Translations under genes and position numbers: made by a program
Shown here: positions 19,287-28,185 of the stretch, piece by piece
Numbering within the stretch: position 1 is the first letter of the stretch
Layout of the letters: each line of letters starts with the position of its first letter
Notes under the pieces: generated by a model
What the model was told of the DNA's origin: nothing
What the model saw: only the letters and a program-made list of their open reading frames with translations
The model's database searches: none
Source: Thermopolyspora flexuosa
GTDB lineage: Bacteria; Actinomycetota; Actinomycetes; Streptosporangiales; Streptosporangiaceae
NCBI RefSeq assembly: GCF_006716785.1
Contig: NZ_VFPQ01000001.1
Coordinates: forward strand, 2,170,001-2,234,000
Length of the DNA: 64,000 nt
Reading direction: 5' to 3'

Positions 19287-19416
19287 TGTATGTGAACTGA
19301 TATCACACTCGATATTGCGGTTATAATGCCCTCAATTCGTTACCTGGTCGTTCTCGTCCGTCGTCTTCGTGTGGCTTGGATGGCCGCAGATCCGACGAGA
19401 TCGGTACGGAGGGCAT

Positions 19417-21588
19417 GTGGAGCCGGAGCCGTTGCTGCCGAGTGATCCGCGGGAGATCGGAGGCTACCGCGTCGTCGGCCGCCTCGGGAACGGCGGCATG
19501 GGCGTGGTGTACGCGGCCGTGGACACCTCCGGACGGCGCGTGGCGGTGAAGCTCGTGCACGACCATCTCGCGGTCGACCTCGAGTTCCGCCGCCGGTTCA
19601 GCCGGGAGGTCCGGGTGCTTCGGGAGGTCGAGGGCGCGTGCCTGGCACGGGTGCTCGACTCCGACCCCGGCGCCGAGCGGCCGTGGCTCGCCACCGAGTT
19701 CATCCCCGGTCTCACGCTCGAGCAGCACGTGCTCCGGCACGGGCCGCTCACCGGCGACCCGCTGTACGGCCTCGCCGCCGGGCTCGCCGAGGCGCTGATG
19801 GCGATGCACGCGGCCGGGGTGGTGCACCGCGACCTCAAGCCGTCGAACGTCATCCTCTCTCCGGAGGGGCCGCGGGTGATCGACTTCGGTATCGCGAAGG
19901 TCGTGGACGGCACCTCGGTCACCCATACCGGAATGCTGATCGGCTCGCCCGGCTGGATCAGCCCGGAGGAGTACGGCGACGGCCCGGTCGGCACCGCGGC
20001 CGACGTGTACGGCTGGGGCCTGCTCGTGCTCTACGCGGCGAGCGGCGAGCCGCCGTACGGGACCGGGCGGCCGGAGGTGCTCGCCGTACGGGTGCTGAAG
20101 GACCGGCCCGACCTGGAGCCCGTTCCCGAGGACCTGCGCGACCTGGTGCGGCGGGCGATCGCCAAGGACCCGGCCGAGCGGCCGCTCGCCGCCGACCTGC
20201 TCGCCGGCGTCGTGGAGTGCCGCCGCGACGCGTGGGACGAGGCGGAGAACGGCGGCGAGCGGCCGGGGGAGGACGACGCGGCCTCCGCCGTCACCGCGCT
20301 CCTGCTCCAGCGCACCTGGGTGCTGCCGCCGGAGGAGGCCCCCGACTGGCCCGGCGCCGGCACGCCGTCTCCCGGGGCCGAGCGATCCGCGGACGGCGAG
20401 GCGGACGCGCCGGAGCACACGCCGGACGCCGCGGAGGAGGCTGCGCCGGACGCGCGGGAGGGCACCGAGCAGGCCAGGGACGCCGAGAAGGAGGTGCCGA
20501 AGGACACGGCGGAGGCGGGCACGCCCGCGGCGACCGATGCGGGCACGGGCGAGCCCGCGGCGACCGGGCCCGCCGCTGCCGAGCGCCCCGGCGCCGAGGG
20601 CTCCGCCGGTAAGGCGCAGGACGGGGACACGGGCGAATCCGCCACGAAGGTCGAACCGTCCGGCGGTGCGGTGGCCCGCCGTCCCGAGTCGGCCGTTCCG
20701 CCGACCGTGCCGGTGGGAACCGTGCCCGCCCAGGCCGGCGCCGCGCGGCCCGGCGGCTCGTGGCTGCACGCGTACGTGGTCACCGTCGCGGCGATCACCG
20801 TGATCGCGGTCACCGCGATCATCGTGGGCGGGATGACGGAACGCTCCACCCCTGCGGCCGGCTCGGCGATCGTCCCGCACGCCGCGCCCACCGGTCCCGC
20901 GCCCGCCACCGCGGCCACCGGCGGCGCATCGGCCGCCCCGGCGACGCCGACGAGCACCCCCAGCGTGACGGCGAGCGCCACCGCGCAGGGGAAGCCCAAG
21001 AAGCGCAAGAAGCGCCGTCCCGCCGGAACGCGCGTCTCGTTCCGCGGCATCACCTTCACCCTGCCCAAGGGGTGGCGCATGGTCCGGATGCACAGCGATC
21101 TCGCCTGCATAGAGTCGCCCGGTGCCCAAAAGAGCGATCGCATCATGGACTATCACTGCCGCGCGAGTGCCATGGCGGTGGCCACCGACTCGCGCGCGGA
21201 CGAGTGGCCGGGCATCGTCATCGACGACAAGGAGGACGGCTGGTACTTCCTCGGGAAGCACTGGGGCTGGTATTTCCTCGACAGCCCCGTTGTGCCATGC
21301 CTGCGGGACGGCCGGGTTTGGGTGGACGGCCAAGACTTCGTCGCCGCCCAGTACGCCACGCTGACCGAGTTCAGCCTGCGGCGGATGGCGGACGGCAGGC
21401 GCGCCGCCTACCGGGAGTGGTCGGTGACCTGCGCGGACTTCGGCTACTCGACGATGAAGATCTGGCACCTGCCCAAGTCGAAGGTCTCCCTCTACGTGCT
21501 GAGCGCGCTCGACGAGGACCTCGACGAGCTCGACCGGATCGCCGCCTCGGCCAACCTGCTCGGCTACAGGTACGCCGCGCCGGTGTGA
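19417..21588 (+). CDS. Membrane Ser/Thr protein kinase with a unique extracellular domain
   Basis: PknB-type (Hanks) kinase of 723 residues. The glycine loop is GNGGMGVVYAAV, then VAVKLV, catalytic HRDLKPSN, DFGIAKV and SPEEY in the activation segment. After the kinase (to about residue 275) comes an acidic Glu/Ala/Pro-rich linker, one transmembrane helix near residues 450-472 (VVTVAAITVIAVTAIIVGG), a Pro/Thr spacer with KKRKKRR, and a 190-residue extracytoplasmic domain of no family I recognise (FRGITFTLPKGWRMVR...). GTG 19417 follows GGAGGG. It converges with the gene for an unidentified 661-residue protein, 12 bases away. Confidence 0.9.
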   Translation: MEPEPLLPSDPREIGGYRVVGRLGNGGMGVVYAAVDTSGRRVAVKLVHDHLAVDLEFRRRFSREVRVLREVEGACLARVLDSDPGAERPWLATEFIPGLTLEQHVLRHGPLTGDPLYGLAAGLAEALMAMHAAGVVHRDLKPSNVILSPEGPRVIDFGIAKVVDGTSVTHTGMLIGSPGWISPEEYGDGPVGTAADVYGWGLLVLYAASGEPPYGTGRPEVLAVRVLKDRPDLEPVPEDLRDLVRRAIAKDPAERPLAADLLAGVVECRRDAWDEAENGGERPGEDDAASAVTALLLQRTWVLPPEEAPDWPGAGTPSPGAERSADGEADAPEHTPDAAEEAAPDAREGTEQARDAEKEVPKDTAEAGTPAATDAGTGEPAATGPAAAERPGAEGSAGKAQDGDTGESATKVEPSGGAVARRPESAVPPTVPVGTVPAQAGAARPGGSWLHAYVVTVAAITVIAVTAIIVGGMTERSTPAAGSAIVPHAAPTGPAPATAATGGASAAPATPTSTPSVTASATAQGKPKKRKKRRPAGTRVSFRGITFTLPKGWRMVRMHSDLACIESPGAQKSDRIMDYHCRASAMAVATDSRADEWPGIVIDDKEDGWYFLGKHWGWYFLDSPVVPCLRDGRVWVDGQDFVAAQYATLTEFSLRRMADGRRAAYREWSVTCADFGYSTMKIWHLPKSKVSLYVLSALDEDLDELDRIAASANLLGYRYAAPV

Positions 21589-21600
21589 CGGCCGACGCGG

Positions 21601-23586
21601 TCAGTTGGTCCGGGTGTTGGGGAGGTGGTCGCCCAGGTAGCCGATCCAGATCTTGCCCGTGGCTCCGGCGGAGTCGTCGTGGAAGTACATGCGCGGCGCC
21701 GGGTACCCGACGGGACGCAGCTTGATGTGCGCCTCCATGAGGATGCGCCCGCTCGGGTCCACCTCCTCGGGGACGCGGAAGGTGCGCGCGCTGCTGAACT
21801 TGGCCCGGCTGGTCACCGACTGCGACTCACGCATCGCGATCATCCGGGCGGGGATGGTGAACCGGTCGTCACAGCCCTCGTTGCACCAGTCGAAGAACCC
21901 GCCGGAGAACTCGCCCGACGACCGGGCCTTGGCGTAGTCGTTGAGCGCGAGCAACGCCGACCAGGCCCGCGCCGCCCACACCCGGCTCCACTGCGGATGC
22001 AGCACGTCGAGCTGCCCGGCCTCCTCGGCCACCCCGTCACACAGGCGCACATGCTGCAGGCGCTCCTTCGCCGCCACCAGCACCGCGGCGATGCTGTCCG
22101 GCTCGAAGGCGTCCTCCTCGTCCCCGCGGCCGTACTCGGGACGGCCCGCGTCGACGAGCCTGCGTTCGAGGTAGCGGATGCGGGCCTTGAGCCTGCTGAC
22201 GGTGTGGATCGTCTCGGAGTGCTCGGCGAGCAGGCGGTCGTGCTCCTCCTGCAGCCGTTTCAGGCGTTCGGCGAGCGAGCCCTGCCCGTCCTGCGGTCTG
22301 GCCTGGGCGTCGGCACCGGACAGCCGGGCGGCGAGCAGCTCGCGGATACCGGCGAGGTGGATGGCGAGGGTCTCCACCTGACGGGCGGCCCGTGCGCCCT
22401 CGTGGGCGGCGAGGGAGAGGGCCGTCTCCAGCTCGGGGCGGAGTTCCTTGACGACGTGCTCGGCCACGGCCTCGGCGAGGCCGGGTACGGCACCCGCGGC
22501 GGCGTCGGCCGGGTCGGCCGGCGGCTCGGTGTCCGTGGTCGCGGACGCGTCGGCGGCCGGCTGCGGTTCGGCGCCCGAGCCGTCGTCGTCCGCGGCCGGC
22601 TCGGGTTCCTGCCGCCGCGTCTCGGCGGCCGCCCGGACCACCTCCATCATGCGCCGGCGCAGGTCCAGCTTCGCCGGGTCGAGGTCGGGCCCGCGCGCGG
22701 CGGCCGCCTCGGCGAGCCGCCGGGGCTCGGCGCGGCCGAGGAGCAGGTTGTGCACCACGGGCAGCGTGCGCGCCACGTCGTCCGGCAGCTCCCGCCACAG
22801 CGTCTGCCCGATGACGCCGTCGACGAGCTGCTGCAGGGCCTGATCGCCCTGGCTGCGCAGCCGCTGGCCGCTCATCACCCGGTGCCGGCCGGCGGTGCGC
22901 CGGTCGGCCGGGTCGAATCCGGCCGCGTAGGTGCGCACGCCACCGCCGTACACGCGCAGATCGTCGGCCACCATCCTGTTGAACAGGTTCTGCGCGCGCA
23001 GGTCGGCGAACCGTGCGACGATCGCCACCCCGGCCGTCGCCTCGAATATGCGGGCCGCCCAGTGCCGGGACGCGTTCGCGTTCTTCGGGTCGATCGAGAC
23101 GACCACGACCGGCACCCGGCGGTTCTGCTCGGTGAGCGTCTGGAGGAACCGCGGCACCTCCTGCTCGTCCACCGTCACCGGGCCGCCCTCCAGGTGCACC
23201 GCGCCGTCGGTGATCCGCGCGGTGTCGAGGTAGGCGGGGAGGAAGCCGGGCGCGTTGGCGGTCACGTGCTCGGGGCCGCCGACCTGCTCGACGTCCACCA
23301 CCACCCAGCCGGTCATGTCGTCGACGGTCTCGGTGTAGGTGACCGTGGTCCGCAGCGTGCCGCCGTCGCACGGCTCCTCCAGGGTGAACCGGCCCGAATC
23401 GTGGCGGCGCTCCACGCGCAGCCGCGCGCCGTCCGCCTCCTGTTCGTCCCGCGGCAGCCCGGCGTTGATCGGCTCGAAGCCCTTGCGGGTCACCCAGTCC
23501 GAGAAGGTACGGCGCAGCCGGATCGAGAGCGGGGGTCGCGCGTCCCGCAGTACGGCCCGATAAAGCCTCGTCGTGCCCGCCGCCAT
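21601..23586 (-). CDS. Unidentified 661-residue multidomain protein
   Basis: I do not recognise this protein. Residues 1-240 form a mixed alpha/beta region with VPVVVVSIDPKNANASRHWAARIF and LFNRMVADDLRVYGGGVRTYAAGF, suggesting an enzyme-like or nucleotide-related fold. Residues about 300-400 are acidic and low-complexity. Residues about 400-490 are helical, including a coiled coil (RLKRLQEEHDRLLAEHSETIHTVSRLKARIRYLERRL). The last 150 residues form a compact domain with two close Cys (FFDWCNEGCDDRF) and end in GKIWIGYLGDHLPNTRTN, a terminus I recall from other uncharacterised actinobacterial proteins. No signal peptide. Standing beside a Ser/Thr kinase and an ADP-ribosylglycohydrolase, it may act in signalling or defence; that is speculative. 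Confidence 0.85.
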   Translation of the reverse strand: MAAGTTRLYRAVLRDARPPLSIRLRRTFSDWVTRKGFEPINAGLPRDEQEADGARLRVERRHDSGRFTLEEPCDGGTLRTTVTYTETVDDMTGWVVVDVEQVGGPEHVTANAPGFLPAYLDTARITDGAVHLEGGPVTVDEQEVPRFLQTLTEQNRRVPVVVVSIDPKNANASRHWAARIFEATAGVAIVARFADLRAQNLFNRMVADDLRVYGGGVRTYAAGFDPADRRTAGRHRVMSGQRLRSQGDQALQQLVDGVIGQTLWRELPDDVARTLPVVHNLLLGRAEPRRLAEAAAARGPDLDPAKLDLRRRMMEVVRAAAETRRQEPEPAADDDGSGAEPQPAADASATTDTEPPADPADAAAGAVPGLAEAVAEHVVKELRPELETALSLAAHEGARAARQVETLAIHLAGIRELLAARLSGADAQARPQDGQGSLAERLKRLQEEHDRLLAEHSETIHTVSRLKARIRYLERRLVDAGRPEYGRGDEEDAFEPDSIAAVLVAAKERLQHVRLCDGVAEEAGQLDVLHPQWSRVWAARAWSALLALNDYAKARSSGEFSGGFFDWCNEGCDDRFTIPARMIAMRESQSVTSRAKFSSARTFRVPEEVDPSGRILMEAHIKLRPVGYPAPRMYFHDDSAGATGKIWIGYLGDHLPNTRTN

Positions 23587-24416
23587 CGTCGCATCACGCC
23601 CGCGCGTGCCCGGAGGCCATCACCCCGCCGGTACGTGCCCGGGAGCGGACCGCGGCGTGTCCGCCGTCCCCGCCCGTGCCCGGGAACGTCGCCGGAAGGG
23701 CGGTGACCTGGCCAGAATCGGGGGAGTAATCCGGGCTCATACCGCTATGCAACGACGTGCTCCTAAACCGGGGGTTGGGCGGTTCTTGCGCTAGATGCGT
23801 GATGATAGTGGCTCTCAATCCGTCGATGGCAGTGATGAAACCTGATCGGCGGTAGTGTCACCATAAATCCGACCGGTGGTTGCGTGGCGTCGTAAAGGGG
23901 CTGGGCTGTGCTCGCGTTCCGCCGTGTGTATGACCGATGCCTCGTAGCCCTCATGAGCCGGCCGTGCCGATCGACGTCGGCCGCAGGATGACCGCACCCT
24001 TGGACAGGAGGCGGCCGTCGAGTGGCTGTGGCTCGCGGACACGCGGGTCAGGGCCGCAACGCGGGCCAGGCCGTGCACGGGCATCGGCGCGGCCGCGTCG
24101 AGCCGGGCCCGCCGTACCGTACCGACGCCGGGCGCGGCCTGGGCGGCACGCGCGGCAGAAGCGGGGTAGGGCGGCTCGGCCGCGTCGAGCCGGGCCCGCC
24201 GGTGCCCGGCTGTCACCGTCGTGGTCTCGACGAACGGGTGGTCCGGGGGCGGGCGGCGGTTGTCCTCCGCCACGTGATCGTTCATCGTGGCACGAGGAGG
24301 CCCACGCGGCGTGCCCGTCGCCTCGGCCCGTTTCGCGCGCCTTCACGCATGGGAACGCGGTGGGTCGGCGGTCGGCCGTGTGCCCGGCCGGCGCGGCATC
24401 TGAGGAGGAGGCCCAC
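23587..24416. other. Long intergenic region with direct repeats
   Basis: 830 bases between divergent genes. 23700-23940 is AT-richer and probably contains the promoters. A 25-base direct repeat occurs at 24090-24114 and 24177-24201 (87-base spacing, a multiple of three). A minus-strand frame (start 24285, 156 residues) reads through it with repeated RRARLDAA, but has no good ribosome site and odd composition, so I do not call it. GAGGAGGCCCACG also occurs twice (about 24295 and 24405), the second copy being the ribosome site of the next gene. Confidence 0.45.
24090..24201. repeat. Pair of 25-base direct repeats
   Basis: Identical copies at 24090-24114 and 24177-24201, GC-rich, beginning CGGCCGCGTCGAG and ending GGGCCCGCCG, in the region upstream of the ADP-ribosylglycohydrolase gene. 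The 87-base period may reflect a duplicated segment of a former coding sequence. Confidence 0.6.
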
Positions 24417-25346
24417 GTGGTGAACCGCACCGATCAGATCGGCGAGGCAGTCGGATCGGCCGCGCGCATCGGCGCCGGGATCATGGCGTTCGCCTGCGGG
24501 GACGCGCTCGGCGTGCCGTGGGAGAACCGGCCCGTCTCCGAGATCGACGCCGGACGCCTGGACGAGCTGCCGCAGCGCCCGGGCTGGCCGCCCGGCGCCA
24601 CCTCGGACGACACCCAGCAGCTGATCATGCTCGCCGAGAACCTGATCGCCACCGGCGGCGACGGCGACCCGCGCGCCTTCCTCACCGCGCTCGCGGCGGC
24701 CCGGGACACGATCCGCGGCATCGGCCCCACCACGCGCCGCGCGATCCTCCGCTTCACCGAGACCGGTGCGTTGCACGCCGGGGACGGATCGTCCAACGGT
24801 GCGGTGATGCGCGTCCTGCCACTGGGCTGGGCCACCCGCCCCGCCGACGCCGAGCGCCGCCGCGCCCTCGTCGAGAGGATGACCGTCACCACGCACGGCG
24901 CGCCCGCCGCCGTCGCCGGGGCGTGCGCGGTCGCCGCGATGGGCTCCTACGCCGTGGCGGGTTATCCGGCCGAGCGGCTCATCGCCGTCGCCCTCGCGGA
25001 GATCGAGCGGTTCGACCTCGGTGCCGCGGCCCGGCCGGTACGGCTCGCCGCCGAGGGCGAGTGGCGTCCCGGCCCCGGCGGTGTCACGCTGGACGTCCTC
25101 GACACGGTGGCCGCCGTGCTGCACACGATCCGCCAGGCCGGCGAGCCCGCGGAGGCGATGCGGCGGGCCGTCCTGCTCGGCGGCGACACCGACACGGTCG
25201 CCGCGATCGTCGGCGGGATCCTCGGCGGCAGGCACGACACCGTCGCGATCCCGTGGGCCGCCCGCGTGGAGCTCCCCGGCGACATCGACGCGCTCGCCAC
25301 CGGCCTGTGGCACATCCGTGCCCGCCCCGCCGAGGCCCCGTCCTGA
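24417..25346 (+). CDS. ADP-ribosylglycohydrolase family protein
   Basis: DraG/ARH-fold hydrolase of 309 residues that would remove ADP-ribose from proteins or nucleic acids using two Mg ions. Metal-binding motifs are FACGDALGVPWE and TSDDTQQ near the N-terminus and GGDTDTVAAIVGGILGG near the C-terminus. Adjacent GTG codons follow AGGAGGAG by six bases, so the start is secure within one codon. No ADP-ribosyltransferase toxin is visible beside it; the unidentified protein divergent from it is the only possible partner. Confidence 0.88.
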   Translation: MVNRTDQIGEAVGSAARIGAGIMAFACGDALGVPWENRPVSEIDAGRLDELPQRPGWPPGATSDDTQQLIMLAENLIATGGDGDPRAFLTALAAARDTIRGIGPTTRRAILRFTETGALHAGDGSSNGAVMRVLPLGWATRPADAERRRALVERMTVTTHGAPAAVAGACAVAAMGSYAVAGYPAERLIAVALAEIERFDLGAAARPVRLAAEGEWRPGPGGVTLDVLDTVAAVLHTIRQAGEPAEAMRRAVLLGGDTDTVAAIVGGILGGRHDTVAIPWAARVELPGDIDALATGLWHIRARPAEAPS

Positions 25347-25366
25347 GTCGCCACCGCGGACTCGGG

Positions 25367-25382
25367 GCCGCCAAAGGGCGGC
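25367..25382. terminator. Short hairpin between convergent genes
   Basis: GCCGCC (25367-25372), AAAG loop, GGCGGC (25377-25382). It lies between the converging ADP-ribosylglycohydrolase and TetR genes and could serve both. The stem is only six pairs. Confidence 0.5.
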
Positions 25383-25383
25383 G

Positions 25384-26049
25384 TCAGTTCGCCCCCTCCC
25401 GCGGCATGCCGTACGAGGCGGGCACGAGCGCGGCGCTGAGCAGCCGGTCCACCGAGCGCACGGTGCGGCGGACCTGCGTCTCTTCCCCGTAGAACCCGAT
25501 GTCCATCGCGAGCCCCCACAGCAGGTCCCCGACCAGCCGGGTGAGCGCCTCGATGTCGACGTCCGGCTCGACGTCGCCGTCCCGCCGGGCCGCCTCGAGG
25601 GTCTCCCGCACGAACCTGCCGGCCGTCTCCAGCGGCAGCAGCGCGTGGTCGCGCAGCTCGGGGTGCCGGGTGGCGTCCACGGTGGCGGTGACGAAGAACC
25701 GCACGAACGTCCGGTCGGTCCAGCCGAAGTCGGTCGCCGACTCCACCAGCGCCATGATCCGCCGGTGCGCGGGCCCCGGCACGGCCGACGCCCGGTTGAT
25801 GATCCGCTCCACCGCGACCTCCTGCACGGAGGCGAGCGCGGCGAGATACAGGTCGATCTTGCTCGGGTAGTAGTTGGCGATCGCGTTACGCGTCAGGCCC
25901 GCGTCCGCGGCGATCTGCTTCAGGCTCGCCTGGTCGAACCCGATGGTGCTGAACACCTGGCGGGCACTCTGCAATATCCGCAGCCGGGTCTCTGCGCTGT
26001 CGGATCCGGGCGGGCGACCGGGGCCACGCCTCCTGGTCGGGCCACTCAC
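25384..26049 (-). CDS. TetR-family regulator at the end of the mycofactocin locus
   Basis: 221-residue repressor. The N-terminal helix-turn-helix is TRLRILQSARQVFSTIGFDQASLKQIAADAGLTRNAIANYYPSKIDLYLAAL; the ligand domain has no assignable specificity. The GTG start lies 48 bases beyond the mftE stop, so it may be the last gene of the mycofactocin operon or have its own promoter in the AT-richer gap (26050-26097). It is distinct from MftR, which is encoded at the other end. Confidence 0.85.
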   Translation of the reverse strand: MSGPTRRRGPGRPPGSDSAETRLRILQSARQVFSTIGFDQASLKQIAADAGLTRNAIANYYPSKIDLYLAALASVQEVAVERIINRASAVPGPAHRRIMALVESATDFGWTDRTFVRFFVTATVDATRHPELRDHALLPLETAGRFVRETLEAARRDGDVEPDVDIEALTRLVGDLLWGLAMDIGFYGEETQVRRTVRSVDRLLSAALVPASYGMPREGAN

Positions 26050-26097
26050 TCACCGTATCGTACCGCATACTCCGCGCTCATATGCGGAGCGCGCAGG

Positions 26098-26781
26098 CTA
26101 GGCCATCTCCGCGATCCAGGCCGCCACCGCCGCCTCCAGGTCGTCGGCGGCGGCCCGGAGCAGCTCCCGGCCCTGCTCCGCGCTCGCCCCCGCCGGGTCG
26201 CCGAGCACGCCGTTCGGGCTCACCGCCCGCACCCCGCGCTCGCGCAGCGCGGGCATGAGCTCGGCGAGATCCCCGGCCGCGCCCGCCTCGGCCCGGTCCG
26301 CGCGCACCCGCTCCGGGCCGAGCGCGAGCTGCACCGACGTCTCGGTACGGCCCGCGTGCCAGTCGCCTCGCCACTTCGGCGACCAGGCGAGTACCCGGCG
26401 GCCCTCGTAGCGCAGCCGCCGCACCGCCCGCGACACCGCGAGCGCGTTGCCGCCGTGGCCCACCACGAGCAGCATCGCCCGGAAGCTGAGCGACGCCGAC
26501 CTGCCCAGCTCGATCAGCACCAGCTCGAGCGCCTCGTGGCCGATCGACAGCGTGCCGGGGAAGTCCGCGTGCTCCCCGCTCGCCCCGTACGGCAGGGCCG
26601 GGGCGACCACCACGTCGGGGCGGCGGCGCGCCAGCTCGGCCGCGAGCGCCGCGGCCACGTCGGTGTCGGTGGACAGCGGCAGGTGCGGCCCGTGCTGCTC
26701 GGTCGAGCCGACCGGGACGGCGAGGGTGCGCCCCGCCATCCCCTCGGCCTCCGGCCAGGTCAGGTCGGCGAGCCGGGTCAT
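26098..26781 (-). CDS. mftE: MftE, creatininase-family peptidase of mycofactocin maturation
   Basis: 227-residue metallo-amidohydrolase. In known systems MftE releases the C-terminal Val-Tyr-derived dipeptide core (AHDP) from the MftC-modified MftA peptide. Metal-site motifs of the creatininase family are present: GSTEQHGPHLPLSTDTDVA, GASGEHADFPGTLS, VGHGGNALA and DWHAGRTETS. The ATG overlaps the etfB-like stop (ATGA, 26778-26781), so it is co-translated with the electron-transfer genes. This places peptide maturation and electron transfer in one transcript. Confidence 0.92.
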   Translation of the reverse strand: MTRLADLTWPEAEGMAGRTLAVPVGSTEQHGPHLPLSTDTDVAAALAAELARRRPDVVVAPALPYGASGEHADFPGTLSIGHEALELVLIELGRSASLSFRAMLLVVGHGGNALAVSRAVRRLRYEGRRVLAWSPKWRGDWHAGRTETSVQLALGPERVRADRAEAGAAGDLAELMPALRERGVRAVSPNGVLGDPAGASAEQGRELLRAAADDLEAAVAAWIAEMA

Positions 26782-27701
26782 CGCGCGGCCGCGTCGGCGG
26801 CGTCCTGCGCCTCGAGGTGCCCGGTGCGCCGCAGGAAGTCGAGCAGCGCGTCGGCCGCCTCGGCCGCGTCCACCGGGCCGATCACCGTGGGCGGCTCGTG
26901 CGTGTCGAGCACGCCGGTGAGCCGCAGCAGCCGCTCCCGCGCGCTCGCCCCGGCCGGCGGCGGCACCACCCGCGCCCGCGGCCGGAACGGCCGGGCCCGG
27001 CCCACGGTCACCTGCGGGCCACCGGCCGGGGCGGCCGCCGCGACCGGCACCTGCGCGGAGGCGGCGGCGAGCAGGCCCGGCAGGCCCGCCCGGCGCAGCC
27101 GTACCCCGGCCGCCTCCACCGAGCACACCGCGGGCCGCGGCACGCGCAGCCGCTCCCGGCGCCCGCCGTCGAGGCGGCGCTCGGCGACGAGGTGATCGCC
27201 TGTGGCCTCCAGGCCGACGAGGCCGAGCGCCTGGGCGGCGCCGAGCTCGTGCGCCAGGTAGGCGGGCAGCGCGCCGGTGCCGCGGTCGGCCGAGCGGTCG
27301 CCGGTCAGCACGAGCGCCGGGCCGTCCGGGCCGGTCGCCTTCCGGATCGCCGCGGCGAGCGCCGCCGCCAGGGCCCGCTCGTCGGCCGCGAGGTCGGCGA
27401 CGTACTCCTCGTCCGCCGCGTGCCACGGCACCCGGAGCACCTCGACGCCGAGCGCGGCGACCTGCCGCAGCACCTCGTCGGCCGACGCGTCGCCCGCGGT
27501 CACCGCCAGCACCCGGCCCGACCAGGCCTCGGCGACGCGCAGGCCGTACTCGAGGGCGGCGGCCTCGGCGGGCGGCAGGCCGAGCATGCCCGGGTCGCGG
27601 TCGACGTGCCCGCTCACCGGGTCGACCCGGGCCGCCGGGTCGGCGGGCCGCAGGCACACCACGATCACGGGCCCCGCCGACCCGGACCCTGCCTTGCTCA
27701 T
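26778..27701 (-). CDS. Mycofactocin-associated electron transfer flavoprotein beta subunit (FixA/EtfB-like)
   Basis: 307 residues, divergent EtfB/FixA: N-terminal VIVVCLRPADPAARVDP, then LPPAEAAALEYGLRVAEAWSGRVLAVTAGDASADEVLRQVAALGVE, LVLTGDRSADRGTGALPAYLAHELG and PRPAVCSVEAAGVRLR, matching the ETF beta order. It would pair with the alpha subunit encoded upstream to accept electrons from a flavin dehydrogenase and pass them to FixCX. The start is 103 bases after fixX, the widest gap in this gene set, and that gap contains a strong hairpin. Confidence 0.85.
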   Translation of the reverse strand: MSKAGSGSAGPVIVVCLRPADPAARVDPVSGHVDRDPGMLGLPPAEAAALEYGLRVAEAWSGRVLAVTAGDASADEVLRQVAALGVEVLRVPWHAADEEYVADLAADERALAAALAAAIRKATGPDGPALVLTGDRSADRGTGALPAYLAHELGAAQALGLVGLEATGDHLVAERRLDGGRRERLRVPRPAVCSVEAAGVRLRRAGLPGLLAAASAQVPVAAAAPAGGPQVTVGRARPFRPRARVVPPPAGASARERLLRLTGVLDTHEPPTVIGPVDAAEAADALLDFLRRTGHLEAQDAADAAAR

Positions 27702-27768
27702 CGGGCACCTCCGAGGGTGACTGTCGCAGTGGAAGATCGGATGCCCCGGCGGGCCGGGGCGGCTCGGT

Positions 27769-27801
27769 CCGGGCCCGCCGCCGTCGCGCGGGCGGGCCCG
27801 G
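27769..27801 (-). terminator. Intercistronic hairpin between the fixX-like and etfB-like genes
   Basis: Perfect 11-pair GC stem: CCGGGCCCGCC (27769-27779) and GGCGGGCCCGG (27791-27801), 11-base loop, starting four bases past the fixX-like stop. No U tract. It may attenuate, process or end the transcript before etfB-mftE. Confidence 0.6.
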
Positions 27802-27804
27802 GGA

Positions 27805-28185
27805 TCAGCCGTGGCGGAAGATGACGCCGTGGCCGCCGTCCGGGTAGGTCCAGGTGATGGCGCCCTCCCGGTTGCAGATCTGGTAGCAGGTGCCGCACTC
27901 GAAGCACTGCTCGTAGTTGAACAGGATGCCGCCGTCCGCGGTGGGGGCGAACAGGTTCGCCGGGCACGCGGTCACGCAGTCCCGGGTGGTGCACGAGCGG
28001 CACACGTCCGAGTCGACGACGATGTGCGGCCGTTCGCTCACCCGGAAGTCGACGGTGGCCATGCGGTCCTCGAACGACACCTCGCCCCACCGCTCGGGCG
28101 TGCCGGGCCGGGCCGGGGCGGTGGCGGCCGCCGGTGCGGCCGGGGCGTCGATGGTCGCGGCGCCGCGCCGCCTGCGCAGGATCAT
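27805..28185 (-). CDS. FixX-like ferredoxin
   Basis: 126-residue iron-sulphur protein. Cluster 1: CRSCTTRDCVTACP (CxxCx4CxxxCP). Cluster 2: CFECGTCYQICN (CxxCxxCxxxC). The C-terminal ITWTYPDGGHGVIFRHG matches FixX / ETF-QO ferredoxin domains. The first 40 residues are an Ala/Pro-rich extension not usual in FixX. The ATG overlaps the fixC-like stop (ATGA, 28182-28185). Known FixCX pairs form the quinone-reducing half of FixABCX; that role is inferred here. Confidence 0.88.
   Translation of the reverse strand: MILRRRRGAATIDAPAAPAAATAPARPGTPERWGEVSFEDRMATVDFRVSERPHIVVDSDVCRSCTTRDCVTACPANLFAPTADGGILFNYEQCFECGTCYQICNREGAITWTYPDGGHGVIFRHG

Noticed and set aside
24090-24201. Repeat pair considered as a CRISPR or attachment site
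   Set aside because: Only two copies, no spacer regularity, no cas genes, integrase or tRNA nearby.
23815-24285. Possible 156-residue minus-strand protein with repeated RRARLDAA
   Set aside because: No ribosome site, odd composition and no recognisable domain; kept only as a note in the intergenic entry.
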